Source: Ixodes scapularis (taxonomy: Eukaryota; Arthropoda; Arachnida; Ixodida; Ixodidae). From it: a stretch of DNA of 64,000 bases. The stretch spans positions 108,490,831 to 108,554,830 of the forward strand of contig NW_024609846.1 in assembly GCF_016920785.2 (NCBI RefSeq), in the 5' to 3' direction. The notes under the pieces were generated by a model, which did no database searches, was not told the origin of the DNA, and was given only the letters and a program-made list of their open reading frames with translations. Within the stretch, counting starts at the first letter, position 1, and each line of letters opens with the position of its first letter. The translations under genes and the position numbers were made by a program. Shown one piece after another: positions 33,809-45,864 of this stretch.

Positions 33809-36800
33809 ATGCCTCGCAGAAGGGCCATAGGCTCACGATGTTGTGTTGCTGCCTGCTTGAACTATCAGTCGACCAGCCCGGGAGTTGTTTTTCACAAGTT
33901 CCCTCGCGACAGTGCGCGTCTCATTGTTTGGACAGACATCGTGCGCCGTTGGAACTCCGAGAAGCCGTGGTCGCCAAATAGCAGGACATTGATCTGTTCT
34001 GACCACTTTTTGCCCGAATGCTACCAGCGAGATCTGCGCTTGTTCTGCGACGCTGGGTTTTCAACCAAGTATGCGCGTCTGGATCAAAACGCCGTGCCGT
34101 CGATCCTCGATCCTGGATCCTCGCCTTCCGTAACAGCCGACGGACTGACGCCGGACGCCGTGTCGTCGTACCTCGTTCCTCGATCCTCGCCTCCCCAAAC
34201 AGCAGACGAATCATGCGTGAAGCGTCGTCGGACCGGGGTACGTATATTCCTCGCTCACGTCGCGCTGGCCGATGCTTTTGTCTCTGTTCGTGCGGGCGAG
34301 CACGTGCGATTGCAAGCCTGTTGAGGCGACATTCACGAGCACGTCGCACGTGAACGCACGCGAACGTTTTGTGCTATATATCAGTAGAAGTGAGTGCGCG
34401 TGTCCGCGCGCGGGCTGGCGTGCTCTTGCAAACGCTCAAACGGCTGTACGAACTTTACCCAGGACTGAACCGAACCTGAAATTGGGAACCGTAACTCTGA
34501 ACACCGCCGTTATGTACTATAATATTAATATATTTCAATTATCTATGCTGTTACCAGTAGAAAGTACATTTAAGAGCAAACAAGTTGTTTTCAAAACCAG
34601 TAATCTGAACAATATATCCGATCATTATTGCAAGTTAGACTAGAAAACTGTTCGTTTGTTTGGCGACCAAGATATTCTAATATAGGCATCCAATTGGTAT
34701 TTATGTTGACACTTGTTGCACATCGTCATTTTAGCACAGGGCAATTCTTTCCACCTCCACTCTCTCCTCTTCCTCCCCACTAACATTCTGGCTGACTCCC
34801 AGACGGCCTGCCGGCACTTCCTTCTCACCACCTTGCATCTATCCACTGTGTCCCTACTCGACTCCTTCCTATACTCCACCTCCCACACTTTCCCGTTAGT
34901 CTGGGTGCGGGTGCCTGGGCTGTGTGTTTGGGCACGCAGCCGTCCCTGAACACACAGCTGTCCCTGGTAATGAGTGTGCTTGTGTACTCGCCCGAGAACT
35001 CTCACACCGGGAATATGGGGAAGATATGGGGTTGCCACCATCCGACCAACTGAACAACATTATTCTCCTCAGCCTTCTCTTACTCGCAGACAGGGCGTTC
35101 TATGACATCAACCCTTTTCCCACACTTCTCCACGTGGTCTGGTAATGCCAGGACATTTCCTCTGTCTCGCCTCTTCCCAACCCCTCCCCCACCTCCTGGG
35201 AGGAGCGGCAGACCGATGACGCGGCCACTGGCCAGCAATAGCAGGTGGACCGTGCCAAATTGGTGGCCCCCATTTTTGAGGCCCCGGACTTTGGGCTTCA
35301 CCTGGGGGTGCTGGAACCCATCCCTACGATAATGTTTATTCATTCATTATTTTATAACTTTCGCGCGGCCCTTACACTTAAACTAGGCTATAGGGTGTGT
35401 TATGAACAAATCAAAGACAATAAATATTGACCGATTGGTTTCACAGAGCGGTGACCACAGCAGCAGCAGCACAGTGTCGAAGAGCAGTAGCTTGCCAGTG
35501 GTCACTACATGGGATGACGACTCCAAAGCACCAACATATGAGTCATCGCTGGATGCACCAGTGGCTCAAGAAGAACCTGTTGGTCAGAACCAAGCCAGAA
35601 CAGCATGCCTTAGCCAAGTACGTATTTTTGTTTTCATTGGTACAAATTAGCCATATCTTATGCATGAGCATGGAGATAACATTGTTATGAGTAACGAAAC
35701 ATGTTTACTAATACTGAACGTGCAGGTCCTTGGCCCGCAACCAAAAAGTGAATCATCAACAGCGTCTCGCATTGTTTGATATAAGGTGGTGTCAAAAAAC
35801 AAAATTTCACTTCCTTCGATTGCACTTCGGAGTGCAGGGGGGGGGGGGGGGGGGGGGGGGCGCGGGCTGCATCTACCATTTGCCCTATTCGTTACATGGA
35901 GGCGCTTGTTTATGAGCGAAGTTTTGCGGTGTTGGTGAATCCCACAAAACCTAATCAGCATCTCTACCGACGGCAGAGCTCAAGAAGCACCATCGAAGAC
36001 GCTCTTAGGCCTCACATACCTTTGTTCACTACGCTTTTCTGTCCATCAAGGTGGCCCCGCAGCACCGACTGGGGCCATTTTGGCCACTAGTGAGCCAATT
36101 CCTCAAGTAACAGATCATCTAAGCTCCGAATAAATATCAATATGTATGAAAATTGAGTACCAGCCGACGCTCCTTTGCATTGCCGACTTCTTTGACTGGC
36201 GCAGCCAATCACAACGCAAAAAAAAAAAAAAAATTGCGCAAGTTGGAAAACATTGTTTCCGCCCGCAGGAAAGCAAAGGGCTAAGGCCCACAAACTAAGA
36301 ATTCTACCGTGGGTTTGAGCAGAAGGTATATCATGTGAAACCAGCCTATATGTACACAAACACAACTCTGTTATGTCTCGGCGTGGTGGTGGCGCGTCGG
36401 GCGCACTTCCGGTATGGGCTGTGGGCGGAAGACCCCATGCGAGACGTGTATTCCTGCATTGAAAGGAACCACACAAAGCCTGCCTTCTAGTCAAAATGAC
36501 GCAACTGAGGATGTACCAAAAAAGTCGAGAGGGGTTTGAAGGTCAGTTTTCACGTGCTCGGTTTGTCCGAGAACATGGATATGTGTCGTGAAAAGAGAAA
36601 ACCAGACGCCGTCGGACCATGATTGCTTGAACGGGAAGCGCTTTGGGTTGAAATCACGGATACTTGTAGTCATCAGCTTTATTTGTTTTGTTCCAACATA
36701 ACGCCGGAGAACCGTCAAGTTGTGCGGACCACCACTACGCGAAGTTTTGCGGTGTAACGAGCCTCGCTAATTTCGCTGATTCCGCTCAAGTGGTCGGAGA

Positions 36801-39800
36801 TTGCCAGGGCAACAATTCGAACGCGAAAAAGGGCAGGGGAACTCACACCGACGCTTGAAACGTTTGAAAGAGCAGACGACAGTTCGAACGATCAGGCAGC
36901 CGTTTGAACTTGAAGACGCACTGAACATGGTCCGCACAACTTGACGGTTTTCTGGCGTTCATGTTGGAACAAAGCAAATAAATCTGATGACCACAAGCAT
37001 CCGCAAATTCAACCCAAAGTGCCTACCGCCCAAGCAATCGTTGTCCGACGGCGTCTGCTTTTCCCTTTTCACAGCACATATCCAGATTCTCGGGCGAACC
37101 GAGCACGTGAAAACTGACCTTCAAACCTTTCTCAACACTTTTGGTACAGTCCCAGTCACGGCGTTTTGACGAGAAGGCATGTTTGTGTCTAGTTTCTTTC
37201 AAAATAATGCAGGAATGCACGTCTGGCATGGGGACTTCTGCCCACGGCCCCAGACCGGACGTTTGCCTGACGCGCCACCACCGCGCCGTGACGTCGCAGA
37301 GTTGAGTTCGTGTATACACAAACTCATTTCTGTTACGTCACGGCGCGGTTGTGGCGCGTCGGACGCACTTCCAGTCCGGGGCTGTGGGCGGAAGTGCCCA
37401 TCTGAGACGTGTATTCCTGCGTTGTTTTGAAAGCAACCAGACAAAAACCTGCCTTCTTGTCAAAATGCTGCGACTGGGGCTGTACCAAAAGGGTCGAGAA
37501 AGGTTTGAAGGTCAGTTGCTTGGGCGGGAAGCATTTTGGGTTGAATTCACGGATACTTCTGGCCATCAGATTTATTTGTTTTGTTCCAAAATGAATGCCG
37601 GAAAACCGTCAAGTTGTACGGACCACCTGCGAACTGCGTTCAGTGCGTCTTCAAGTTTAAACGGTCGCCTGATCGTTCGAACTGTCGTCTGCTCTTTCAA
37701 ACGTTTCTGTTTGTCGTCTGCCCTTTTAGAGGACACCGGCCCGTAGACCAAACGTGGGCCCGGCACTTGCGATAAGAAGTAAGTGCAGGCCTCAAAAGAC
37801 TTAAGTTTGAAGGTTGGTAAGCAGGCTCGATGTAAACAGTAGATACGAGGAGATGTTGATCATTGTTACCAGTGGCCATCACCGACTTGTTAGGCCTGAT
37901 TCACTTGGTTAGATTCTGCTTGCGATTTTCAGTATTGACGTCGACCATCTCAGCTACGGTTCACGCTTTTGCAGTCCGAGCGACGTCGCTATTGAAAATT
38001 GCGAGTGAAATCTCATCATGTGAATCAGGCTCTAGCTATTCTGCGGCGTCCACGCGGAATGAATCGCCGCATGTCAGATTATTCACGCGAAGTTTTGCGG
38101 TGCAACAAGCCTCGTTAATTTCGCTGACGCCGCTCAAGTAGTCGGACATCGTTAGGAGGACGTAGAATCAACAATTCCAACGCGAAAAAGAGCCCGGGAA
38201 CTTACACCGACGACGACAACATCGCATTTCAATGGTTTGTTTATGGGCGACGGTGAGCTTCTTGCCCACACCCCCATCGCGCATACGCGGCGCCGGTGGC
38301 GTCTACTAGGGGCGCTCCGGTTTGTTTGTAAACATGAGTTGGTGTATACCAGTTGTAGTAACTATCGCACTGCTTTTACAGAGCGGGGACCAGGCTTCCA
38401 CTTCTGGGCCAGGGTGCAACAGCAGCACCGCCGCTTTATGCGACACCGTGCCAGCAACTACTGCAATTGATGGCCATTTTGAACCGCACTTGGAGCCGCC
38501 CATCTGCCACATCTGTATGTGTGTGGTAACGAGAGGTATGTAGTGACTTGGTTCACCTTATCGTGTAATGACAGAATAGCTTTATCAGTCTCTCTCTCTC
38601 TCTCTCTTTGTGCAATGTTATTCGAGTCTATATCTGAAATGTAATGTTTTTTGGTGTGCCAGGTACACCGACACTGTCTGTGGACAAAGCTGTGCAAGCC
38701 TTCGAGGAGCTTTGTCAGACCTCGACTGAAAATCCGGCACTGCCAACATCTTCCGGTGAGTAGCTGTGGTGGCTTAAGAATATAGTGCTATCTATGTAAT
38801 ACAATTGTGACGAGAGTTTTAATAGTATACATAACATAGATGCATTATGTCCGTGTTTCCCCGAGTTTATTTTTGTCAAATTTGGAAAGTGTTATTTGGA
38901 CTTCATTCTTCTATCAAAACAAATTTTAATAGTGTGAAATATTTACAATGAGCTCATCTATGCATTTCAAAACAAGCAAGTGTGCTTGTATTTACTACAA
39001 GCTTGCTGTAATAAATACAAGTGCACATGTTTGTATATGCATGAAAGTAAATGTCGCCTCGCTGTTGCAGGTGCCACAGAAATGTGCCGTGAAAGCGCAG
39101 GTTGAACAACATAGTAGTATAGCAACTTCAGCTTCACGCACCCCCATTCAAGTCACTTTACCCGCACCCACTGATGGAACTATGCTGTCCATGGTGACTA
39201 TGGTCTGAACTTGAGACTGGAACACCCGCTAGCACCGTTAGACGTACAGCCTTATTTCTGCCGTGACCTAGAAATACATTGCCTTGTTCTCTGCAAAACC
39301 AGACACCCACCGTCTTTCTCAGGACCGACGACCCTTCGCACTGATCCAACCTGATCTTTATTGCACGCTTTTTTCTTTTCCCCGGTCGGTGTGACCTTCA
39401 AAATCCTATTTTTTTCGGATGAATTCGAATTGACAAAAGTTTTACAGGCAAATGGTTTTTGGATTTCATCGGCTTTATTTGAAAACACAGAACCACCGTT
39501 ATATCATAACCATGGTGTTGAACCGCCGATTTTGTGTTTTGTTGTGGTTTGGTCTCGGTTCCAGCATGCCTGCTAGATATTAGTTTGGTTACTGCCGCTA
39601 CCAAGCATGAACTGGTTCCAACCAGTTCATAACACTACCTTTGACTGTGGCCATTCATGCATTTCCCTCATCTTTCGTTGAGCCTGGGCTATTTGCAGTT
39701 GCATGGCAGAAAGGTGGGGACCTAATGTTTTTATTGCGTCAAAATAAACTTGGAAGGGTGAGAGTGACGGATATATATTTTTGCTCATCAATTGTAAAAA

Positions 39801-42800
39801 CTGCACTGCATCACAAGTCATGTCATGCACACTGTTACTGTGCATGTTAAGCAGTTTTGACACCATAATGTTTGCTCTGGCATTCAATCTTTTCCAGGCA
39901 TGGTTGGCCAAAGCCCTTTGGGGAGCGAGCCAGCTGTTCCCGGAAGTCCCCAACAAGCCCAAGAGAATTCTGCAGACGTTGAGCAAGAATTGCGCCAGTG
40001 GTGCTCTACGCCTACAGAGGACAAGACGCCAAGCCCCTTGTCGTTGGAGCGGGATGCCACTCCCGAACCCTCAGAACCTGGGGCATCGCCTTCGGACACC
40101 AGTTACACGGAGGCCGCCTTCCTGGACTCCGATGAAGATATCTGCCCTGAGCCAGATCTGTTGGACGAGAGTTACAGGCCGGATAACTCTTTCAACTCCG
40201 ATGATGAACCGGATTCCGACACCAGCATCTGGTCCAACGACTCTGTGCACTCGGACGGTGCAACAGATGTCGAGTATGTGTCCACTGTAATTTTTCAGAA
40301 ACCAGAACTCCATTTTATGAATAGGATTAAGCTAGGTCTACCAATCTGGAAAACTTGTAATTATCTGGGGCTTTTCTTCACCTGCAAAAGTTAGACAAAT
40401 ATAAGGGAAACAGTCAAAAGGTTGGCTATATCAGGAGAAATGACAAATGGAAGTGGCACGGCAGTAATAACGAAGCTTTACAGTCGCACATCGGCACAGC
40501 TGCACCCAATAATGTTCCCTGAAACATCATTCGATAGTGCAAGCCATTGCCTAATTAAATGAATAATTAATTAATTTATTATACTACCAGTTCCTAAATT
40601 AAACTTTAGTATGGTGGTTACATGGGTGTTTTTTATCATACATACAGTTTATGGTGCAGTGGAGGAGCCTTAGAAGTACATCTTATAAAAAGCACGACGA
40701 TCACACTTGGTTATTCGGACCAGGTTGAAATAACGGCCAGGAAATTTAATAGAGATAGTCTGGGAGAACCTGGCAAGGTCAATGAATATGAAAGGAGGAG
40801 CTTGTTAGATATCCCGGTTTTGTGCAAAGAACTGTGAGAGATGATGGCAGAATAGAAAAAATTAGAAGCGTTAAAAAAGAACTGTTTTTGAAATTTCCAC
40901 ACTATAATCTTTTGGTTTATTCTTTTTCTTTTTTTAACAGTGAAGGAGGGTGCAGCACGTCTTCAGCAGCAGTGGACCCGGTAAAGGAGAGGAAGTACCT
41001 GGTGACTGCATCACAGCTGCTGCTGCTGTTTTCGGTTTGCATCAAATGCCTGGCTCCGACACGGACGAAGCTGACACATCGAGGGACCCTTGTGCACGCC
41101 GTCATCACGTGTGCACGAGGGCACAAGACTGTGTGGGAGAACCAGCCCAGAATCAACAGCAAGGCACTCCTCAACATCCTGCTGCCTGCTGCCATCACCT
41201 ACTCTGGAGCCAGCCCAACGCGCGTTCTTCGCCTCCTGGGATCTATAGGCGTGCAAGTCTTGAAGAAGACTCAGTTCTTCCGGGTGCAGAGCTCTTTGGT
41301 CTTTCCTGCTGCTACAAAGGTGAGCAGAAGTGACAACAAGATTGTCCGTTCATTAAACATGTTCACTGATTGAGCCTGACACTGAGTTTTCTTGTTTCAA
41401 AGACCTGGGAAGCTGAACAGGAGTCTCTCCTGACAGCCACGAAAGACAAGCTCCACCTTGCAGGCGATGGGCGTGCTGACTCGCCTGGTTACTCTGCCAA
41501 GTATGGGACATATACACTGCTTGACACCCGCATCAACAAGATCATGCACTACGAGGTTCTTCAGGTAAGAAGTGGCTAAATATAAGATGACCTCAATGCA
41601 TCACATGGATCAGGTATGCATTTTACGGCACCTTTTTCTACCCTAGTCGACAGAAGTCAAGTCGAGCAACCACATGGAGACGGAGGGCCTGAAACGTTCT
41701 CTGGACTTCCTCCTGAGCATGGGGCTGTCTGTGTATGTTCTTGTGACCGACCGGCACTTTGGGGTGAATGCCCTGATGAGAGATAGGTACCCCGACACGA
41801 AGCACCGGTTCGACGCATGGCATGTCGCAAAAGGTAATAGTATTGATAACTCCAATACCCCTGTACATAGGCCGTTTTAACAATCATTGAGTCAAGGATC
41901 ATGGACATCTCACTGAGCTCAACTAAGTTGCCTGGTGCTACGCGGTACATGGGCCTAATAACCCGAGTTCTGATGCACGTCACGTGACCCACATGATAGA
42001 AAAAAAAGTATTGAGGATAATTGTGTGTAACATGTTTCACAAAACACACACAAAAAAAAGTTTAACTTGACATATACTGTAAACAACTTAAATTTCACGA
42101 ATCGCCCATATTGAGATCCCACCATGTCGCAAAAATGAAAACCCACAAATTATTCCAAAAATTCAGCTTTGACCTAAATCGTAAAATATTGAGCCTGTAA
42201 AAAATAAGTCGTTCAGAGTGATAGATTTTAGTTTATTTTGAGAACAAAGAAAACGAAAATTGGAATATTTCACAGAAATTTAAAGCAAGAGTGACAACGA
42301 AAGTCTTACTGCCACCGACATCACAATGGCCGCACTTCCTCGACGTTTCGCAATAGTTTTAATGGTAGCTCTGACTTCGTATCATACCTCTTCTGATAAT
42401 AGATACCTTCTTCTGCAATAGTAAATGCTTCGCTAGCACTGGCTATCAGTGGTGAATGCTGCCATCTTTAGCTCTGTTGGGGTGAACCCCCATCAGTTAA
42501 CTGAGGTAGGCGAGCTCAGTTGAATTCAATGATCGTTAGCGGCTTGATGGTAGATGGCACTGCTGTGTAACACCGCCCGATCACGATTGAGTTAATGATT
42601 GCTGGCGCAATGAACTATAGTGCAACATGCTTTGTTGTCAAGATACACGTGGCATTATTCAAACGTCATATGGTATACTAAAGTTGACGATGTTGTCCAT
42701 GCTGCACCAGTATCTAGATGCAATTTTACTATAGCTTCATATATTTAGTGTATCTAATATCAAAACTTGTTTTCCAAACTAGACTGGTGCTGAGCTAATA

Positions 42801-45800
42801 ATCATGGAGGCTTTCTAATTTATAGGCATTGGGAGCAAGATGGCCTCTGCAGGCAAGACAAAGAAGAACAGCATCTTGAATGCATGGGTGAAGACTGTAC
42901 GTGGACACGTCTACTGGTGTGCACAGACCAGCAGTGACAATGGCGCGCTGGTGCTCGCAAAATGGGTGTCCGTAATGCGACACGTGAGCAACGTCCATCA
43001 GCACCCCAGCCCCCTGTACCCTGCGTGCACCCATGGCCCAATCGAAGAGCGCTGGTGGCTTCAGGAAGGTAAAAAAGATTCATTCTTTAAACATTCATAA
43101 CATTCTTTTCACTCCAGTTGTCGGCGAAGCTTTCATAACAAGGACAGACTTCCTTTGGCTGCTCTGGCCAGTCTACAATCAAATAGCACAAGGAGGAATT
43201 GGAGATGAATGCAAGTGTTTCCAGATGGGGGATCAGCATACCAGATTGTGTTTCGGATAACTCGTATGCTCCCCCCCCCTTTTCCGCTCTGCATTTCACA
43301 CCTGCGGAATTCAAAAGGAGGGTCAGGATATCCCAAACCCCCCCCCCCCTTCTAGACCTGCCAATGGGAGGACTCCATCTCATATCCAGCTCATAGTACT
43401 GAGCGGACATTTCAATTACATCAAGAGGCTTAAACTGCATGTTTCTAGCCTTATATTTCAAGAAAAACACTCCACTTTTGAGGTCATGAAAAGACACAGA
43501 ATGAGGAAGTGAAGACCGACTTGTAACATGCAAAAGACGCATAAAAAGGGAAATTGCAGATTATATGAAAATTATTTATGCAGAATTACTGAGCAGAGAT
43601 CTAGCTTCTGCAGAGATGGATAAAAAATAAAATGGCAGTTGCATCACGTATACAACACAAAAAAGTGATTTGTGGACAGGCTGCAATGGGCACTGGCTTT
43701 GCTGTTTAACCTTTTGGGTGCCACCAGGAGTATACTCGGCTGCGCTCTGGCTTACCTGCTCAGTCATTATCGATATAAACTCAGCACTTACAAGGGTCAG
43801 GGTGTCTAGAGACCGGCAAAACCGGGAATTGTCAGGGGAAATTTAATTACCAGGAAAAATCGGGGGACTGTCAGGGATATTGCCAAAGAGCGAGCCGAGT
43901 CAGGGAAAATGTGCCGGAAACGCTATCGAGTGCCCTGAGCAAAGACTTGAAAACCTGTGGGCAGAAAAATAGGTAATAAATTCTGCTTGGAGCGGAGCCC
44001 GCGGGCCCTGCTCAATTGATGTAGAGTGTAATACCCGATGCAAAGGGAACCGCCGACAAATCCAGTAAAAGCCTTGGATTGGATTGAGGGCGCGACACTA
44101 GACTAGATCCAGTTAGAGCTACTAGATTTATTATTATTAACAAATGGGAAAGCTGCAGACCCCAATACAATCCAAGCCAAAAGTATCCGAAAGTGTGCAT
44201 CTGGCGGCTATGCCATGCTGCCATTCGTAATTATTAACATGTCTGGTTCAGCGTCATGTTTTTATTGTGTTTCTGGAAGTGGCTTCTTCACTGACTATGT
44301 CAGGGGGCAAGAAAGTGCTCATTTAATCCGGACAGGACGAACCCAAATATTTCGGAATATGCAAGTTGGGTTCAGCCCGTGCGAAAGTACTGTTACAGTT
44401 CTGAATGCTCAATGCCTTGTGTTGTAATGATCTGATATATTTAACCACCTCTACAATGGTCAGGGACCGTTGTAGAGTTGTAATAACTTGCTAGACACCC
44501 TGAGGGTTATTTCGATACTTTCTCTTATCGCAGGGACCGAGCCATACGTGGCTCTCGAAAAGATCGTCATGTCCAAGCAACTACTCAAGGACATACCAAG
44601 GGTGTCTGGAGACGGTCAGACCTATCGCCTAGAGTCGTTCCACAGCATGCTGCTCCGGTTTACTCCGAAATCCAGTCATTTCAGTTTTGAGGGCATGGTG
44701 GCACGGTAAGCAGGCATCCTGATATATGCTAGTGATATTTGTTTATTTATGAGCCTTTTCTGAAATTTCTACTGTGCACCACTCACGCAGAAAATTCTGG
44801 GGATGCACTTATGTACACTAGCAGATGAGCGAGTGCACATACTGTTTTTAGGAGCGAGGCCCTACGTCAATTTGTACAATCTTTATCTCCCTCGTCTTTA
44901 ACGAGCTTCTCATTGTTACCGTAAGTCGAAGGGAAGCCATTTTTCACACATACTTGTGTCCGCACAATGGTGGCAAATTGCAGCGCATCTTGAACTGTAA
45001 ACGACTTAATTTTCGCGAAGGCCTAATTTTTGTGAATCGCCTACAATTTGCGAAAAATATGTCCCGCAAACAATTTTGGTAGAATGTAAGCACATAAGAA
45101 TCTACATTGAGATCCCATTGTGTCGCAAAACTTAGAACCTGCGAATTTTGGTCGAAGCTTGAGCTTCGACCAAAATCAAGAAATATTGAGACCGCGAAAA
45201 ATAAGTCGTTTACAGTAAATGAGAAGTGTCGACTTAATTTTGATCACAATAATAGTGAGTCAATCAATGAGAATACGATGGGTTGCTAGTGTGTGAAACG
45301 ATGCAGGGCCATGTTCCCGAGGATGGTCTGCTAGCATACGACAGGTTGCCTGCCAGTGTGGATACGGTTACTAGCATGTGTTGTGCAGTATGAAAATTTC
45401 TGAAAAGTTCTAATATGAAATATGCTTGGGGCATGTTTACAGTCTTTCCTCCCCTTATATGCGGCCCTCACAGGACTGCCGTCGCGGTGCTCCACTACAA
45501 TGAGAACAGCAACCGTGCGCAGGCCACAACGAAGGACGACAAAAAGCGAAGTTGTCTGAAGTTTCCCAAGTCACGGAAAGGCGAATGGGTCCTCAGCCCC
45601 ATCATGGAGACTGCGTCGTACGGTAAATACAGACACTTTTATTCAGACATTGGCTGCAGCTTGACTATCACACTTTCTTACTCAGACTACGTCCAGAGGC
45701 TCCTCAATTCCTGCCTGGAGTTGGCCAAGGCTTCCCGGACCTACCAGCTGGCTGTGGCTGCGAACGGGCCACGTCCTCGTCGACCACCTCTGTGCAGCGT

Positions 45801-45864
45801 TGCACAAAGGCCAGACAAGGAAGCAGCGGTGTTGGCCCACAGGACCCGGTTCGATCAAGCATAG
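33809..45864 (+). CDS. THAP-domain DDE transposase gene (probable Kolobok type), 13 exons
   Basis: Inferred exons: 33809-34237, 35447-35617, 38382-38535, 38663-38755, 39071-39100, 39898-40273, 40941-41319, 41403-41564, 41647-41833, 42826-43068, 44534-44705, 45474-45622 and 45686-45864. Junctions are GT/AG and phases agree throughout, giving 2724 nt, about 907 residues plus TAG. Residues 8-100 form a THAP zinc finger (C-x3-C, x46, CSDH, then AVPSIL). Residues about 290-415 are acidic and Ser/Pro-rich. Then comes a C-x2-C..C-x3-H finger (IKCLAP..CARGH). Catalytic-type residues: Asp in GDGRADSPG (about 566-570), Asp in VTDRH (about 633) and Glu in FEGMVAR (about 795). The start ATG at 33809 precedes the THAP domain directly; the frame extends upstream without family support. 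Kolobok assignment is from recall of the motif pattern; host domestication is possible. Exon 5 (30 nt, weak donor) may be skipped, and that keeps the frame. Confidence 0.8.
34700..35340 (+). mobile_element. Non-LTR retrotransposon 3' fragment with RNase H (I-type) in intron 1
   Basis: Broken plus-strand frames read WVRVPG and, after a shift, AVPGNECACVLARELSHREYG. This is the GVPGNExAD..ARE motif at the end of the RNase H domain of I/R1-type LINEs. The following region resembles the usual C-terminal zinc-knuckle and tail of such elements in ticks, ending near 35340 (TTTATTCATTCATT). It lies between THAP exons 1 and 2, in the same orientation as the gene. Confidence 0.65.
35837..35860 (+). repeat. 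24-base G homopolymer
   Basis: An uninterrupted G run lies in intron 2 of the THAP gene. It could form G-quadruplex structures or be an assembly-length artefact. Confidence 0.9.
36380..37720. mobile_element. Inverted triplication of a foldback-type repeat in intron 2
   Basis: One about 350-bp unit occurs three times: 36380-36728, inverted at 36855-37314, and forward again at 37315-37710. Shared words include GGTTTGAAGGTCAG, CGTCAAGTTGT and GTTCGAACTGTCGTCTGCTC. The second and third copies form a large palindrome centred at 37314 (GTGTATACAC). The third copy lacks about 76 bp that the other two keep, between GGTTTGAAGGTCAG and TTGCTTGGGCGGG. A 125-bp spacer (36733-36860) recurs as a direct copy at 38085-38225. 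Confidence 0.75.
37893..38033. mobile_element. 141-bp miniature inverted-repeat element
   Basis: Ends GGCCTGATTCAC and GTGAATCAGGCTC are followed inward by matching GCAATTTTCA and GACGTCG words. TTA precedes and TAG follows, so any target duplication is unclear. It lies in intron 2 of the THAP gene. The GGCCTGATTCAC start resembles PIF/Harbinger-type ends. Confidence 0.55.
42077..42216. mobile_element. Degenerate MITE copy (CTGTAAACGACTTA family)
   Basis: CTGTAAACAACTTAAATTTC at the left, ATTGAGATCCCACCATGTCG in the middle and AATAAGTCGTTCAG at the right match the better-preserved copy at 44995-45215. It lies in the intron between THAP exons 9 and 10. Confidence 0.7.
43798..44502. mobile_element. 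hAT-like non-autonomous element
   Basis: CAGGGTGTCTAG at 43798-43809 is exactly inverted at 44491-44502. CAGGGTG ends are typical of hAT elements. The expected 8-bp target duplication is not clear; AGGGT occurs on both flanks. It lies in the intron between exons 10 and 11 of the THAP gene. Confidence 0.6.
44995..45215. mobile_element. MITE (CTGTAAACGACTTA family), well preserved
   Basis: CTGTAAACGACTTAATTTTC at the left is matched by CGAAAAATAAGTCGTTTACAG at the right. The middle contains another hairpin (TTTTGGTCGAAGC / GCTTCGACCAAAA). TA-type flanks suggest a mariner-like origin, not proven. It lies in the intron between exons 11 and 12. Confidence 0.75.

Noticed and set aside
34640..35041. 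133-codon minus-strand frame
   Set aside because: Antisense to a LINE RNase H segment that is recognisable on the plus strand.
37179..37444. Similar Arg/Pro-rich peptides on both strands
   Set aside because: They result from the palindrome centred at 37314.
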